DNA of 64,000 nucleotides, from NCBI GenBank assembly GCA_037951105.1, contig JBAMJV010001373.1, positions 1 through 64,000 of the forward strand, read 5' to 3'. Made by a program: the position numbers and the translations under genes. The notes beneath the pieces are model-generated. The model was given only the letters and a program-made list of their open reading frames with translations, was not told the DNA's origin and ran no database searches. How positions within the stretch are numbered: position 1 is the stretch's first letter; the number at the start of each line of letters is the position of its first letter. Positions 27,901 to 40,624 of the stretch are shown here, in pieces. This DNA is from Echinarachnius parma. Its lineage: Eukaryota; Echinodermata; Echinoidea; Clypeasteroida; Echinarachniidae.

Positions 27901-29629
27901 CTTTTGTCTTATATGAGTATACATTGTTATCAGACACTGTCTTAATCATATCAAAATCATGGAAAGAGATAGCGAGAAAAGTTAAAACGTTTACAGTACC
28001 AGTAAATACACAGTTTTTCTTTTTAATGATATCCTCTGAAAACTGAAATTATTTTTGTGAAATTTTAGTTTTACTCAAAGTTATTTAGCTAAGTGGTGAC
28101 AAACACACACACACACACACGCACATCTCAAACAAGAGATTTTAGTTTTATCCGGAAGGTATAATTTATCACAGATTTGACCGATAAATACATAGTCGAG
28201 TTACAAGAGTATTCTCAATCTTTGAAATAATCATTAATCAATCAAATGCCTTATGGCAAAACAGGACAAGTATATAGTGTTACTCGAGGGAGAGATTAAC
28301 GTTTCAAAAATAATTTCTGATTTTAAGTTGATCATCTTGGGTCAAATTTCGATCGGTCAACAGTCTCTGTTGAGAAATGGATGCGGTCACTGGGGAAACT
28401 TGAATTCATTAGTGTGCTGAGATGGCGTGAAAATAAATAAACAAATACAATAAGACAGCGAAGAATCTAGGTCCTACAATGATGAGCCCCGAGTCTATAC
28501 TTGATTACATATTATTTATGATAAGGATTATTTGAAGTAACCCCGGTGGTGGAAAACTGTTGATGGATGTAGAGGTACACCCTCCCTAGCCTTTAGTCAA
28601 GGCTCTATATGGCTTGGAGATTCTCTATGCGATCGCGAGCTAGGTAGCTGTGACAGAGCTATACGGCACGGGGTCAGCGAGCGGGACTAACTGGCTCCAC
28701 GCGCTCGATATGTTCGCTTCGCTCACGTAATTGTGCATATAGCGCGAGAGTCTTGACGAAAGACTACACCCTCCCCAAATAAAATGACAAACACACTAAA
28801 CAAAACAAAAGGGGGAAATAAAGAATACAAACAGCATCCCCCTATAAAATAATTAGCAGGAATATACGTCCCTGTGTATAGTGTAAGGACATAAACTTCT
28901 AGATTAGATTTCTAGATTGATGGCGCATTACAAATGCTTGTCTATTATTATTATCATTAAACTAGGCGTTGACCAATGAGAATTAACGACGAAGGCCTAG
29001 ATATGTACGACACTGAAATGAGAGAGAAAATAACCCTAAGAAAAATAAGAGTTCATGAAGAATGAGAATGCTCTGCCCCGATGTATGTGAGACAAGCGTT
29101 TGATCAATTTCACTCCCTTAAATCTCTAGAAGAGATGGGATTGTGGATTCAATTCGAGGTGATTCTTTTTCAGGTCACCATGCAGATGGAAAAACAAGGC
29201 CAATGTCTAATCTGATTCATTCTCTATTCCCACTTCTGATAGGAATAATCGATATGGATGATATTTATCATCTTATGGTTTAGTTTCTTTCTTTCAAATA
29301 GCAGAGCGCTACTGAAGTGGGTTTCTTTGAGTTAATTTGGGTCAAGGATTTATCTTTATAGTCAAAATTCTAAATTCAAAGTCAAAATTCGTAAATAAAG
29401 ATATTTGACGTTGAAGCTGTAGTAGTGGTCAACTATTAAAGGGTAATTGACGTGCGTATAAATGACCTATCTTTTAATTCTTGTTTTAATGAATACATCC
29501 CGGTATATGTTGTCTCTTTTCTTTTAGATTGCTGACCTCAGTTTCCATATTTTAGGTGTCATTTATATATTTCGTATTTAATGTGTCACAAATAAACAAT
29601 TAATGACGTTCCCATTTTCTTTCTTTCAG
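21936..29629. other. non-coding DNA (intergenic or long intron)
   Basis: I recognise no coding exon. A GGGAGGGGGAAGGGG patch lies at about 23016-23050. Three drifted copies of a unit of about 60 bp (CAGGGAATATGTCACGTATA) lie at about 23880-24005. A poly-G MITE remnant (GGGGCGAAGCC ... long G run ... CTTCGCTACACCAC) lies at about 26383-26472. A purine-rich tract lies at about 27475-27560, and an (AC)n tract at about 28105-28122. The last about 100 bp are the pyrimidine-rich end of the intron preceding the NMES1-like start exon. Confidence 0.4.
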
Positions 29630-29709
29630 GTCGTAAACAGCTCTCGAAGTAACCAACAATGGGTGGACGAGGACTTATGACGATGATGAAGCTCAAGGGA
29701 CACTATGAG
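29630..29709 (+). CDS. NMES1-like first coding exon (5' UTR 29630-29658, CDS from 29659)
   Basis: The acceptor TTTCTTTCAG ends at 29629. After 29 nt of 5' UTR the ATG at 29659 opens 17 codons (MGGRGLMTMMKLKGHYE). The donor GAG|GTAAGA follows 29709, phase 0. The acceptor in the leader shows that at least one further upstream non-coding exon exists. Confidence 0.8.
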
Positions 29710-32700
29710 GTAAGAGGTTCGAAACCCATGTTCAGTACTTGAAGGAATTTAATGAGTTTTTTATGACTAATATATATATTTTTTTAATTTAACGATCAAC
29801 GATCATTCTAACTTAATAATATTTAGTTCTAGCTTGGTATAAGGACACAAAGAATTCACCGTCACTCATACAAACACTCAACTGACAACTTACCAAGTTA
29901 CCATTAGCAATATTCTTGTACGTATAAACACATCACAAAACCCAACAAAACATAACATATAATATAAAAAGAGCAACCATTATGGCTCTCATTTTATCCG
30001 GTCACCCGACAACTTAAGACCCACATCCCCCTAAAAGGGAATACGATTTGTTTGTTGTTCTTTTTATATCATGTATTATGGGTTTTGTGATGTGTTTACA
30101 ATAATGCTAATGCTAATGGTAACTTGGTAAGTCATGGCCATCGTCATCAAATTAAAACATACACCACAACTCTAATAGCCAAATAAATAACCCATTTACC
30201 CCACAATAATACTTTTGGCATTTACAATATCCACCTGTGGCCATATTCATAAAACCCCAATAAGCTAGTTGGTTGATCAAATTACGATTTCGATGTCCGC
30301 TAGGTTTAACTGGTATTCACAAAAGGCCGATAGGCTAAATTCGCTATCGTAGTCAAGGCCTGGCCTAGCATGACAACCCATCTGTCTAAATTCCACAAGC
30401 ATTTGGTATTCCACGACATTGTTAGTCGAAATGCGAACAATTACAACAATAGATCTGCGGTGCCGACTTAATGCATTGAAATCTATTTATGCGGGACGTT
30501 CTGAATAGAGCTTTGTTGGACTTACAACAAAGGCGTGAAGTTGAATGACGACCTAACACCCAGCTATTTTTTTTCTTATTCACCAAAGCCAGATAGGACA
30601 AATTTTAGCGACACTGGACCAAAAATTTAGAGGTACTCTGATGTACCTCTAAATTGCTAGCAAGTAACAATCTGCCCGGTTTTTGTGTGTATATGCGTGT
30701 GGCGCGATCGTGAACATGGCAAGGAGAATATTCGAATAAGGGATATTAGAGATTTGTTTATGATAGCGTGATGTTAGTTCAAAATAGTTCCCCAAGTAAC
30801 ATACTTTTTCGTGTTTGTCCTAGCATCCTTGTACTTCAGCAATAACATTATCAGTTTAAATTACATGTTTTTATCTGGAGAGTAATTTGCCTTTATTTGT
30901 CCTTTTTGTGACATATTAGCTTACTTTTGCAGTTCGGATTGATTTTATGTGATTTCAATTCTGTTTTGATGAATCTATCTATATAATACTATTTAATGCA
31001 ATTTCGTTTCTGTTTTCACTGCAATTGAATAGTTTCCCTTGTCATGCTATCATATTATAAGCGTGGCGGAGCTTGATCGTAATGAGGAGGGAGATGTATT
31101 TGGTTTTACTTCATTGGGTGGCTATGAAAACATGTGCTTACGCGTGATCCCTCCCCCCCCCCCCCCCCCCCCCCCGCCCCGAAAAAACATCATTCTTACT
31201 CACGCTCATATCTACAGTAACACCCTTACATATAGGAATTATAGCAAGCTTTTTGTTTTGAACACAAGTTACCGCCCTCCCCCCCCCCCCCCCCGTTTAC
31301 CCCAGATAAGACACTTGTGTTATACTACCCCCCCCCCCCCCTTACTGTATCACGTTGTAGAACACATAACAAACTCAATAAGGCGCTTTTATGATTGGAA
31401 CAATAAGGAACAATGCGTTCATTCACACGTTCGAGTAAACTGCGCTTTTATGCGATGTCAAACAAACTTGCAACAGATGGAATGTTACCATGACAGCCAC
31501 GATGAATGAATTAGATCATCCGAGTTGTTAGCTTGTTATCGGTATGGTTAGCAGTGCTTCTTGAATTACGATTTAGCAACCCGCTACGAAGATTTTAAAT
31601 GGCTATTGTATTACAGGGCTTAAACGCTCGTTGATTGGTCGATATGGTAAGGGCATATACAGCGTGCAAAATCTACACACATTACTAACGATATACATAT
31701 GCACGTGTGTGTTGTGCACTGGTCTGTGAAAACAAAGGTGATCATCCAAGCGAGTTCCGTGAGTTCGCCGCTAGTTATCGTCCAAAGTGGCATTTTGGCA
31801 AGGAGATAAGGCCTAGCTGACAGATAGGCTATCGGGCTTTTATGAATATGGCCACTGTTTTTTAATGAGGGCATTAGTTCCAGCGGCCCCAGTCATTAAA
31901 TGGGAATATACCCGAAAGCCATTACAAATGCTGCCATAGTTAAGACGATGATTATCTATCGTTATCATGGTAACTAATGGAAGTTTGTTTAGGTAAAGAT
32001 GGCAAAAGCACATCCCGGTCTTAGCATCACAAGAATGTCATTTCGGATGATATTTCTGATAATTCTGATATGTGAAATAAATAAATATACAACCCCCTCT
32101 TTTATAAATATTATGTTCAGTCTTTGCCTTGTGTGGAAGTTTAAGTTTATTGTCCTGTTTATGACTGATGATCATTTGTCGCAGCTTATAGCCTTATTTA
32201 AAAAAAAACATGCCATTACTTTACCAGTCTTAAATAATCTTTTACTACTACTGTTGCCACTATACTTTCTGATACACATTATGTATAATGAACATGTACA
32301 ACTTCTGACAAATTGTTCTTTATTTAAAAAAACTGCAAAAGTTAGAGATCAGACAATAAAATCCATATTTTGTAATGTTTAATATTTGCTTTAATAAATA
32401 GATAAAGAATGTAATACAAAAAGTTCACAAGAAATGCATACAAAAGGCAAAAGGAATGTAATGTAATAATGTGATATCATACACAGGTGGGATAGATTTA
32501 AATACCTAACTGCTGGAATCAGAATAGGAATACAACATAATACTTATCATGTCCAAAATTAAATCAAATATGCATTATGCACCTCAACTCCTCAAGTATT
32601 ATATACATTTATATATTCATAAGTTTAATTTCAATGTTAGTACGCTAAATCAATACATTGCAATTGTTTGAAATTTAAATTCAATGTGTCATATAAAATA

Positions 32701-35700
32701 ATGATATTACAGATTTTAAAGCAAAACAAAAATACACATGTATGAATAAATAAAACATAAATTAACAAGTTGATGAATACAGTAAAATATTGATCAATAT
32801 CAATTAACCACAATTTACAATATGTATGCAAGTATTTTATTTGATTGAACATTGCTATTAAAGCACCAGGGTATCACACAAGTATTGTATTATGTAATTA
32901 ATGTTTTATTTAATAATTTTCATTAATTTAACAACTACTTTGTATTGAACAAAATGCAACTCAGGTCTTTCTTATCTTTTGATCAATGAAATGACTTCTG
33001 TCAATCTCAATTGACAAATATTTTGAAAATGTGTTTGTCTCAAAGCATAACTTAGAACAATATAATTATTCTGTCAATACCTCTCCTTATTCAAATGATT
33101 TCATTCAATGTGATAGTCTTCTATTATCAGGGGAAAATACACATTTATATTTCCAAGCTAACCTACATAAAAAATAGCACTCTATAATGTTTTACATTAA
33201 ATTCAAATTCACAAGTGCTCTTTTATGATTTTGGGGGGGATCTTTTGGGCATTTCAGGGGCAAAATCGCCCTGAGACTCCATGTATTTTTTCACTATCTA
33301 TTATAAGTAACATTTCTTATTCCCTGCCTTTCTTCCTATCTCTCTACAGTTGTTCCCTCTTGTAACATTTGTGAGTGGTGTGTGTGTGATGGCTGGAGCT
33401 TTCAGTGCATACGCTCTCTTCAAGAAGACCGATGTTGCGTAAGTATACATACATAGTTCTGTTGATGTTTGATTCTGTGTCAAGAAAGAAAGAAAATGAA
33501 AGAAAAGAAAATAAAGTTTGTGAAATAATAAATAATGATTAAATACATGATGGTTGACCCGATTTTAGTCTATTCAAGAATTAAATTCCATATATTATCA
33601 TTCACTTTGAAAATATTTGTTTTTCACTGTTTAGGAGATAAAGGAGAAATAACAAAAAATCAAAATACCTTTAATAAACATTTTTACAGAACGAATTTAA
33701 TATAATTTGATTGACATGTAAAATGTATTGTAGCATGCACTACCCATATAAATCCACACGTTTCCATTTGGTGTACAAAGTACATAAATATACGAACATA
33801 AATGTACAAATATGTATGTAAATAATTATAACTATGTAATGTACTTTATTTTAGTATAGGGATAGGGAGTTTTCAGCAGTATGTTTGCATCATTTATTTC
33901 AGTTTAACCAAGAAACATGTTCAAATTAACAATAATATCCTTAAAATTTGTTACCCATGATGTATTATATGTATTGTCCCATCTTTCTCAATTAGCATTG
34001 TGCTATTTTGTTAGCCCCTTTTGTCAATTCTTCTATTGTATTGTTAATTTCAAGATGTTTCATTTATCTGTACTATTATGAATATATATATTGTAAATTG
34101 TAAATATTGAACTGATTATTATTGATAATAAATCTATTTCATTTCATTTCTTCTTGCAGGGTATTCAGGAAGTCCTCTCCACATCCCTGGATCAATGTGA
34201 GGGAATCACAACCACAGAAGGTAGGTTTATATTTACAAGGCTATATACAAGCACAAAGTCATAAGACGGAAAACAAAGGTTAAAGATGCACATGTAAAGT
34301 GTCAGATATTGCCCAAAATGACATTTGAGACTTCAATCCTATACAAAAATCATTGTAAGATATGTCCGAATGATGTGTGAAAGTTTCATTGAAAAAGAAC
34401 ACTGCTTTCCTGGTTAAAAAAGCGAACATTTGCGTCAGCTTTTACAACTTATTACAGTATGACGTCTATGACCGTTTATAAAAACTCTTGAGCTGAATGA
34501 TTATCAAATATCAAATATTGTCTTCATAGCTGCAAAAGCCTCCACCTACATATTTGACTGAATAGAAAAAACATACATTCATGAAAATCATGATTTTGCC
34601 CTTGCCAAAATGCCATCTCTAATGCTACAGTTACATTTGCTCTACGGCGAGCGTACGTCAGCCGTACGCCCCCGAAATCGAGAGAAACGTGCGGCGGCCG
34701 CAGAATATCTGCGATGGCCGCAGGGTCCCCGTACGGCATAACCGTATATTTTACAGGCCGTAGGGGTCGCCGTAGAATTATAACTAAAAGTTATAACTCT
34801 TTTTCATTTCTACGGTCGCCGAAGCAATTATACACGCCGTAGCCATGGGTACTACTCATATACTCTATAGGGGTGTTGCTGTAGTGTCAGTCTGGCCGCA
34901 CGGTTGCCGTATGGCCCCCCTGCGGTCGCCTTGCGTCTGCCTTGATATTTGTTCAAATAACCTACGGCAACCGCCCTAAGGCAACCGTGCGTCATCATTT
35001 TAAAGGCCGTACGGTAACCGCAGATTTTCTGTCTCCACAAATTAAAGATACGCCGTGCGGCGGCCGTGGCAAATGTGACTGCTAAAGCATGTGACCGTAG
35101 AAATTATACGGCGGCCCTATTTTTGTAATTGGCCGTAGAAATTTTAGACCGTACGGCCGCCGTGTCAAATGTGACTGAGCCATAAAGCATGTTCCCCCCT
35201 TCTGAAAACGTCATTGCATAGTGAACAACCCTCGGTACAGTAAATGGATGCATAATTTAATTTTTTATAAAATATCCTATCTGGAGTGCAAGATGGCTGT
35301 TAAATCTATTCAAAGTGTACACATTAATGACCTTTTGGCCTTGACATTCATATACTGTGGTTCTACATAATCAGAATCAATTTGTGGGTACTACCGTCAC
35401 ATTGAAGTAGTCCTTGAGTCACTTTTTATTTCATTTGGTAAATTGATTTCGGTATTTTACGTTTAAATGTCAATGGAGAAATGGAAAGTTTTTGTAGGTT
35501 ACTAGTACACACATTCATCTCTGCATTTAATATTGAGAACATTAACTTAGTACAATTTATAAATCATGACATAGAAAAGAAAAAACGAAATATTAACGCT
35601 TCGACTATGCATCACGGATTGATGTTCATTCGGATAGGGAAGTTGTTGTTTTGATTTATTGGTGGTATTTTTAATATTCAATTGTGAGCATTTGCGTCAA

Positions 35701-36111
35701 CATCTGTGTAAGCAGTGTATACTGACCATGTCATCCTGTATATATATTTAAATAAATAAATAAATAAACATCTCCACAACTTCACACATTACATTCCAAT
35801 AATTTTATTTTATTTTTTCGGAGTACAAATTATCACTTCCATGGTTTTCTTGGATGTGTTCCAGTAGTGCACTGTGCACAGTCAAGTCTCAAAGAGAAAT
35901 TGTGTCATAACATGTGACAACAATGTGATATGCATTATTTAGTAGTATGCCGAATCATTTGAAATGATTCTAAGAAGCAGGTTTCATTTTGCTAAATAGT
36001 AATTTTCTCATTTCTCTCTGTGCATAACAGTTGATGTCCGTTACACAGAGGTACACCGCCAGGCCGCTCATCGAAGAGTTGCAGAAGGAAGTTGGAAGCA
36101 GGAAGTACTAG
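29659..36111 (+). CDS. C15orf48-like: NMES1/C15orf48-type NDUFA4-family mitochondrial protein (93 aa, four coding exons)
   Basis: Coding exons 29659-29709, 33350-33438, 34160-34220 and 36031-36111 join in frame to 93 residues ending at TAG (282 nt including stop). All introns are GT-AG. Residues about 18-42 form one hydrophobic membrane segment starting LFPLVTFVSG. It is followed by the family's KKTDV turn, an SPHPWINV stretch matching the conserved N-x-P-x-PW motif, then QPQKLMSV and a C-terminal IEELQ. The PQKL and IEELQ features fit vertebrate NMES1 (83 aa; also called MOCCI or COXFA4L3) better than NDUFA4. NMES1 is known as an inducible cytochrome c oxidase-associated subunit of the inner mitochondrial membrane that can replace NDUFA4; that role here is inferred. 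The start has the context CAACAATGG. A true NDUFA4 orthologue is the main alternative. Confidence 0.85.
29888..30132. mobile_element. foldback element in the NMES1-like intron
   Basis: The left arm ACTTACCAAGTTACCATTAG .. AACACATCACAAAACCCA is mirrored by the right arm TGGGTTTTGTGATGTGTT .. CTAATGGTAACTTGGTAAGT. Arms are about 55 bp or more around a central loop. No ORF. Confidence 0.7.
30237..31855. mobile_element. 1.6-kb non-autonomous DNA transposon with GTGGCCATATTCATAAAA ends
   Basis: The left end GTGGCCATATTCATAAAACC and the inverse of the right end GTGGCCATATTCATAAAAGC pair over at least 18 bp, with looser similarity (AATAAGCTAG / GATAGCCTAT) beyond. There is no transposase ORF. The interior has three long C runs (about 31151-31176, 31281-31295, 31328-31341). 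It lies wholly within the intron between the first and second NMES1-like coding exons. Confidence 0.6.
31856..33349. other. intronic AT-rich DNA
   Basis: Remainder of the NMES1-like intron up to the acceptor at 33349. I see no repeat ends or conserved exon. A leucine-rich ORF of 127 codons near 31999 is AT-driven and has no recognisable motif. Confidence 0.45.
33350..33438 (+). CDS. NMES1-like second coding exon (membrane segment)
   Basis: The acceptor CTCTACAG precedes LFPLVTFVSGVCVMAGAFSA and YALFKKTDV. The donor GC|GTAAGT leaves phase 2, completed by the G of the next exon to make Ala. This exon holds the whole transmembrane helix. Confidence 0.85.
34160..34220 (+). CDS. NMES1-like third coding exon
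   Basis: The acceptor TTCTTGCAG is followed by G completing an Ala codon, then VFRKSSPHPWINVRESQPQK. The donor AAG|GTAGGT is phase 0. It carries the conserved Pro-Trp motif of the family. Confidence 0.85.
34628..35177. mobile_element. TIR element with dense CCGTA/TACGG motifs
   Basis: The left terminus CAGTTACATTTG and the inverse of the right terminus CAGTCACATTTG define about 550 bp within the last NMES1-like intron. The interior has many copies of GGCCGTA, CCGTACGG and GCGGCCG on both strands, far more GC-rich than the surroundings. Repeated short motifs near element ends are often transposase-binding sites. The CAG start is hAT-like. There is no ORF of note. Confidence 0.55.
35178..36030. 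other. intronic DNA
   Basis: AT-rich end of the last NMES1-like intron. Nothing recognisable beyond a (AAAT)n patch at about 35748-35768. Confidence 0.5.
36031..36111 (+). CDS. NMES1-like last coding exon and stop
   Basis: The acceptor GCATAACAG is followed by 26 codons (LMSVTQRYTARP then LIEELQKEVGSRKY) and TAG at 36109-36111. The 3' UTR follows directly. Confidence 0.85.
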   Translation: MMSVTQRYTARPLIEELQKEVGSRKY

Positions 36112-38160
36112 ACTGTCTTCAAACTACAACTTGATACATTGACATTAGTTACATTCTATATTTTAAAACAAAGACAATAATGAAGAAAAAAATCTTAAAA
36201 ATCAAAAAAAAAAAAGATGAAAAATATAAAAAGCAAAAAAAAAAAGAAAAAAGAAGGAAGAAATTAGAAAATGGAATAAAAAAGAGACAGACGGGAATAA
36301 GGGATGGAGAATAATTTATCTGCTAACCTAAAAAAAAAAAAACACCCTAATATCTCAAGTGAGTATATTGTGTAATATTACAGTGGAATCTCTTAATGAA
36401 AAGCTTAGATTTCTTTTTACCCTGATATAAACAAGATACCATATCAAAGAAAATCGCTTGGTCCTAATTATGAGGTTCTTCTGAATGGTATGAGAGTAAT
36501 AAGGGCTGGTATTCTGTATTGAAGTGGATAATAAAAGTTGACAACACACACACACACACACGAGTAGATCGTGTAAGTAACCCGTTCAGGACTGGTCCCG
36601 AATATTATATTCAGGCTTTGGTCTATGAAGAATACATGTTGTAGCAAAAATCAGTCCGTCTTGAACGGGTTAAGATCCTCTTTGGTCTTAACCCCTTGCC
36701 TACTGGAACGAGTGGGCTGTGTACAAAGTCTATGGGGATTTCAGAATCCTAAAGGCTACGGGTTAAGATCTTTACAGAATGAGAATACCATCCTTGTTGT
36801 TCTTTATTAGTTGTACAGTGTGTACATGTGTAGAATGTGTGTGACAATATACATGTATGTCATGCCTCATTCTCTTACATGCAGGTGACTATTGAACTTT
36901 GTCACTTACATGTATGTCTCGTGTTATAGTTTTAAACTATGTACCATTTTTTATGTCTAAAGACTGCATAAATAATATTGGTTTTAAAACCAGCCAGCGG
37001 CAGAACAAAATGTGTCATATTTTATTCCAGAATGCATGAGTACAAGAACTTGTGACCTTAAATTGATGATCATCACCTGTGAAGATGTATAAATTTGATT
37101 TCAGGTGCAATGGTTTTAATTCGGGATTTACAACGAGCCCTCTCAAATACAATCATATCTTCATTTTGTATTGTTTTCAAACTTGATCCCATTTTGGCAG
37201 TCAAGTATGTTTAGGGATTGTTTTTTTAATTATTTTTAAAATAAATTAAAATGCCTTGCCAAAGAAAAGAAGATATATGTCAGTGTCACAATTAGTAGGC
37301 CACATAGTCTTATGATTATCTAATATATTCTTATTTAATAATTCATCAATTTTACAAGAGCTTGTATATATAACATAATAGCTATGTGATAATAATGCTA
37401 TGTAAATTTTGTTCTTCAGCAATATGCAAATTGCAGTGCTACCTGATTGCAAACCAGGTGTTCATTTAATTATTTAATGTAGATGTAGTAATTTATGTGT
37501 AATCATGTAACGTGATTCAGGGACATATAATGTGTGACGTTATACTGTGCAGTGCTATGAATATGTAATATAATAAACATTACACAATTGGCCACCGGGA
37601 AGAGAAGATAAATTCTAGCCTACATGTAATATACATCACACATACATGTGTATATCCAATCATTTCCAGCATCATTCATTATGACAATGGAATCCATCAT
37701 CTATTCATGTTGTGGTATATATACAAAATATGTTACTATCTAGTATCTATCTATATTTTAGATCTCATCCGTCAATTCAAGATTCACTTTCACTTCAATA
37801 CATGTACTAACTGCTAACATCATGTGCCTCTATTGAATGTCATAAGTACATGTATGTATCATGTCTCCCATATCGGTAGAAATTCTTGCAAATAAGTTTA
37901 CATGAACTCATTTGTAAAAAATACATGCAAATGTTATATATTTTAATTTATACAAATATATTTGTTGTCATTATTATTGGTTTTACAATATTTGTTTTTA
38001 TTGTGATGCTTTCAATTGGTGTTGATCTTTGTGCCGTGTGTGAGTATTCCATTTAAATGGAATAACAAATATTAAACTTATTTGTGATATTTAACTCATA
38101 GCCATAATAGGTTACTAAAAATTGTTTCATCAAAATATTCAGTGTAAAAATAAAAATGTT
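36112..38160 (+). other. NMES1-like 3' UTR (extent uncertain) and downstream DNA
   Basis: An A-rich stretch follows the stop. Possible polyadenylation signals AATAAA occur at 36275-36280, near 37232, near 37571 and near 38148, so the true end cannot be fixed from sequence. An (AC)n tract lies at about 36544-36561. Two small inverted-repeat pairs built on TTAACCC/GGGTTAA lie at about 36577-36672 and 36699-36772. Vertebrate C15orf48 transcripts host miR-147b. I did not find its seed sequence here by eye. Confidence 0.4.
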
Positions 38161-38793
38161 TTATGAATTGAAGCAAATTTTCATCTGAAATGGTATTTTG
38201 TACCCTCTATGAAGTTTTCTCTTGATTTAGCACATCAATGCTATCATCGCTATAATTTATGTTAAAAAGAACGTCAAGTAACAAAAGAAGTACAGTTGGT
38301 CTGGTACCGTCTGGAGATGACACATGTGTAATCTGTACTTACACTTTGTTGGAATTAATATCTAGAAACTAAAATGGAAATTTCTATTTATCATAAATTT
38401 AATGAAGTATATTGACACTTAGTTTCTCATTCTCCAATATGCTAGACAGCAACACAATTACTACCCTAACCTACCAAGTCCATGCATAATCCATGCTAGC
38501 TTGCATTAGTTGCTAAGAAACGCAGAGTGCTGCTGAGGTGATTATCACTGTTAATTATAATAATGCTAATATGGCAACTATTATATAGTTTGATAACATA
38601 TGTTTTACCACTTGAACTTTTCTTATTAAAACATACCTATGTTTCCTCTGCACCAGGTTCTTAAAAACATTTAACTCTCTGCGTGCCATGGTCGTCTCTG
38701 GTGACTATACTACTTATAGAAAAGGCTCTATTCATTGGTTCCTTCATGCAAATTATAAGTGTGGAATAAATTGTAGAGTTGCTTTACTTCTTA

Positions 38794-39008
38794 AGGCCCG
38801 GTCACATATCACCGGATAGCGTAAACGGATGCCCGACGAATAGAAAGTTTGCAAAATCAAATTATCCGGTGGTGAAAGACGTCTCCATTGCTTCATGCAC
38901 AAAACAACGTACATCGCCTGACAAGGAATGGACAAGCAACGCGTACGAACGGATTGAAAACGTTACACTCCGTCGTTTTACACTATCCAGTGATATGTGA
39001 CCGGGCCT
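38794..39008. mobile_element. Harbinger-like MITE with TTA target duplication
   Basis: AGGCCCGGTCACATATCACC on the left and the near-perfect inverse on the right (AGGCCCGGTCACATATCACT read on the other strand), flanked on both sides by TTA. The 3-bp TWA duplication and GGCCCGGT terminus fit the PIF/Harbinger superfamily. Length is 215 bp, with no ORF. Confidence 0.7.
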
Positions 39009-39022
39009 TTACCAAGCTTATA

Positions 39023-39474
39023 TTAAAGGACCTAAAGAATACAACGTACTTGGGCACTTATTCCATAGTTGATGACTTGTAAAATAGGTCTGCCGAAAGA
39101 AAATCCATGAAATTAAACACAGTAGTGATTTAAGACTAATTTTCTGATGCCAAATCTCATTTAGCAGCCAGTTTACGCCCCACCCACATTTAGGGTCCAG
39201 AATCGGCAGCGTGATTGACATGTGATTGACAATTCATTGGCTTACGTCATGACGCGTCATCTACAGAATTTAGTTCATTAGTCCGTACTTTAGATGACGT
39301 CACATTTTGGCGATTTAAAAGGGGCGTTCCCAGGACAATTCGATATTTACTAATTACCCCAAAATTTATTGATTTCATGAGCAATGACTGCCAAATTCTT
39401 TTTCTGCAGGACAAATTACATATAGAGAGCCGAATTGTGAAAATTAGGCCATCTAGACACTATAGGTCCTTTAA
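39023..39474. mobile_element. TTAA-flanked MITE, copy 1 of a pair
   Basis: TTAA AGGACCTA at the left is inverted at the right (TAGGTCCT TTAA). About 452 bp including the flanks. A second, inverted copy is at 63229-63683 with high similarity throughout, including the segment TGACGTCACATTTTGGCGA with an internal CRE site. No transposase is encoded. Confidence 0.75.
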
Positions 39475-40624
39475 TGTAGATGAATGGGGGATTACTTGTC
39501 TTAAAGAACTAGATCAAATGGATTCCTTCGATTTACTTTGGCATTTAGAGGGATAAACATGTATAAGAGAAGGATAAACTCTAGACGTAGAAAAATGATA
39601 ACAATTTCAGAACTTCCATCTCTTGAATTATGTATATTTTCATCTGTCAACCTGATTTATGTCAGAATTTCATCAATCTCATTTCGCTTGCAATCAGATA
39701 CATGTACGACTTGGAAGTTGTAATAATGTTGTGTTTAGTTTGCAGAACTCTAACCTGCTAACAGTTGCAAGCTGGAATACTACATGTGTCTTGCAATAAA
39801 TGTATATTCAATGAAATGCGGACTTTGTATCAATCCATCTTGTTCTTGATGAAAATAATATCCTCAAAGGTACCATTTGGTGCTATCTCTGATCTTGATA
39901 AATTAATTAATTTTAGTTTGAAGTATATTTTCAGACAATATCACCTTTAAAACAAAGATTGACAGGTGTCAAAAATCATCCTGGCTTTGATGAGCTTCTG
40001 AAAGCAGACAACTGAAATAGCAATGTCTTTTCTTTTCTGTTTTAACTTTATGAATTGAACAACAAAAGGCATTTATGTATAATAGTCTAGGCGATTGGTG
40101 CGAAAATTGCTCGGAAAATGATACAAGTATGAAATTTTCTACACATGTAGGTCTCATCATTCTAAGCATTTTCAGAGGTGGAGCCAATGAAAACCGTACA
40201 TAGTATAGCAACGGTTGCTAAGCAACGTATTTTCCATAGCAACCAACATGTAAGATGCCTGTAGACCAATTTTTCCGAACAATTTAAATGTATTTTAGTA
40301 TCTGAAGCTTTGCTCTTCATCATAACACCACCATGGAGCAATTGCAATGTACACATCATAGCAACAGTTGCTAGGCAACATATTTTCCGTAGCAACCAAG
40401 CATATTTGATGTATGTAGACCAATTTTAATAAACATTATAATGTATTTCAATACATATTGCTTTACTATGCATAATATCCTCACTCTGAAGCAAAAGTCC
40501 ACCGCACAGTGCACATGGCTTTATAATGGTTGCTAGGCAACGCATTTACCTCATTGTATCAACATTTGGGCTTTTCTAACCTGTCAACTATTGTTGGCCA
40601 AAGTTTGACTTACTGACTTAGGTG

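Noticed and set aside
31039..31509. 156-codon proline-rich ORF
   Set aside because: Poly-proline comes from poly-C runs inside a non-autonomous transposon.
31999..32382. 127-codon hydrophobic ORF in the NMES1-like intron
   Set aside because: AT-driven composition, no family pattern, no splice signals that join it to the gene.
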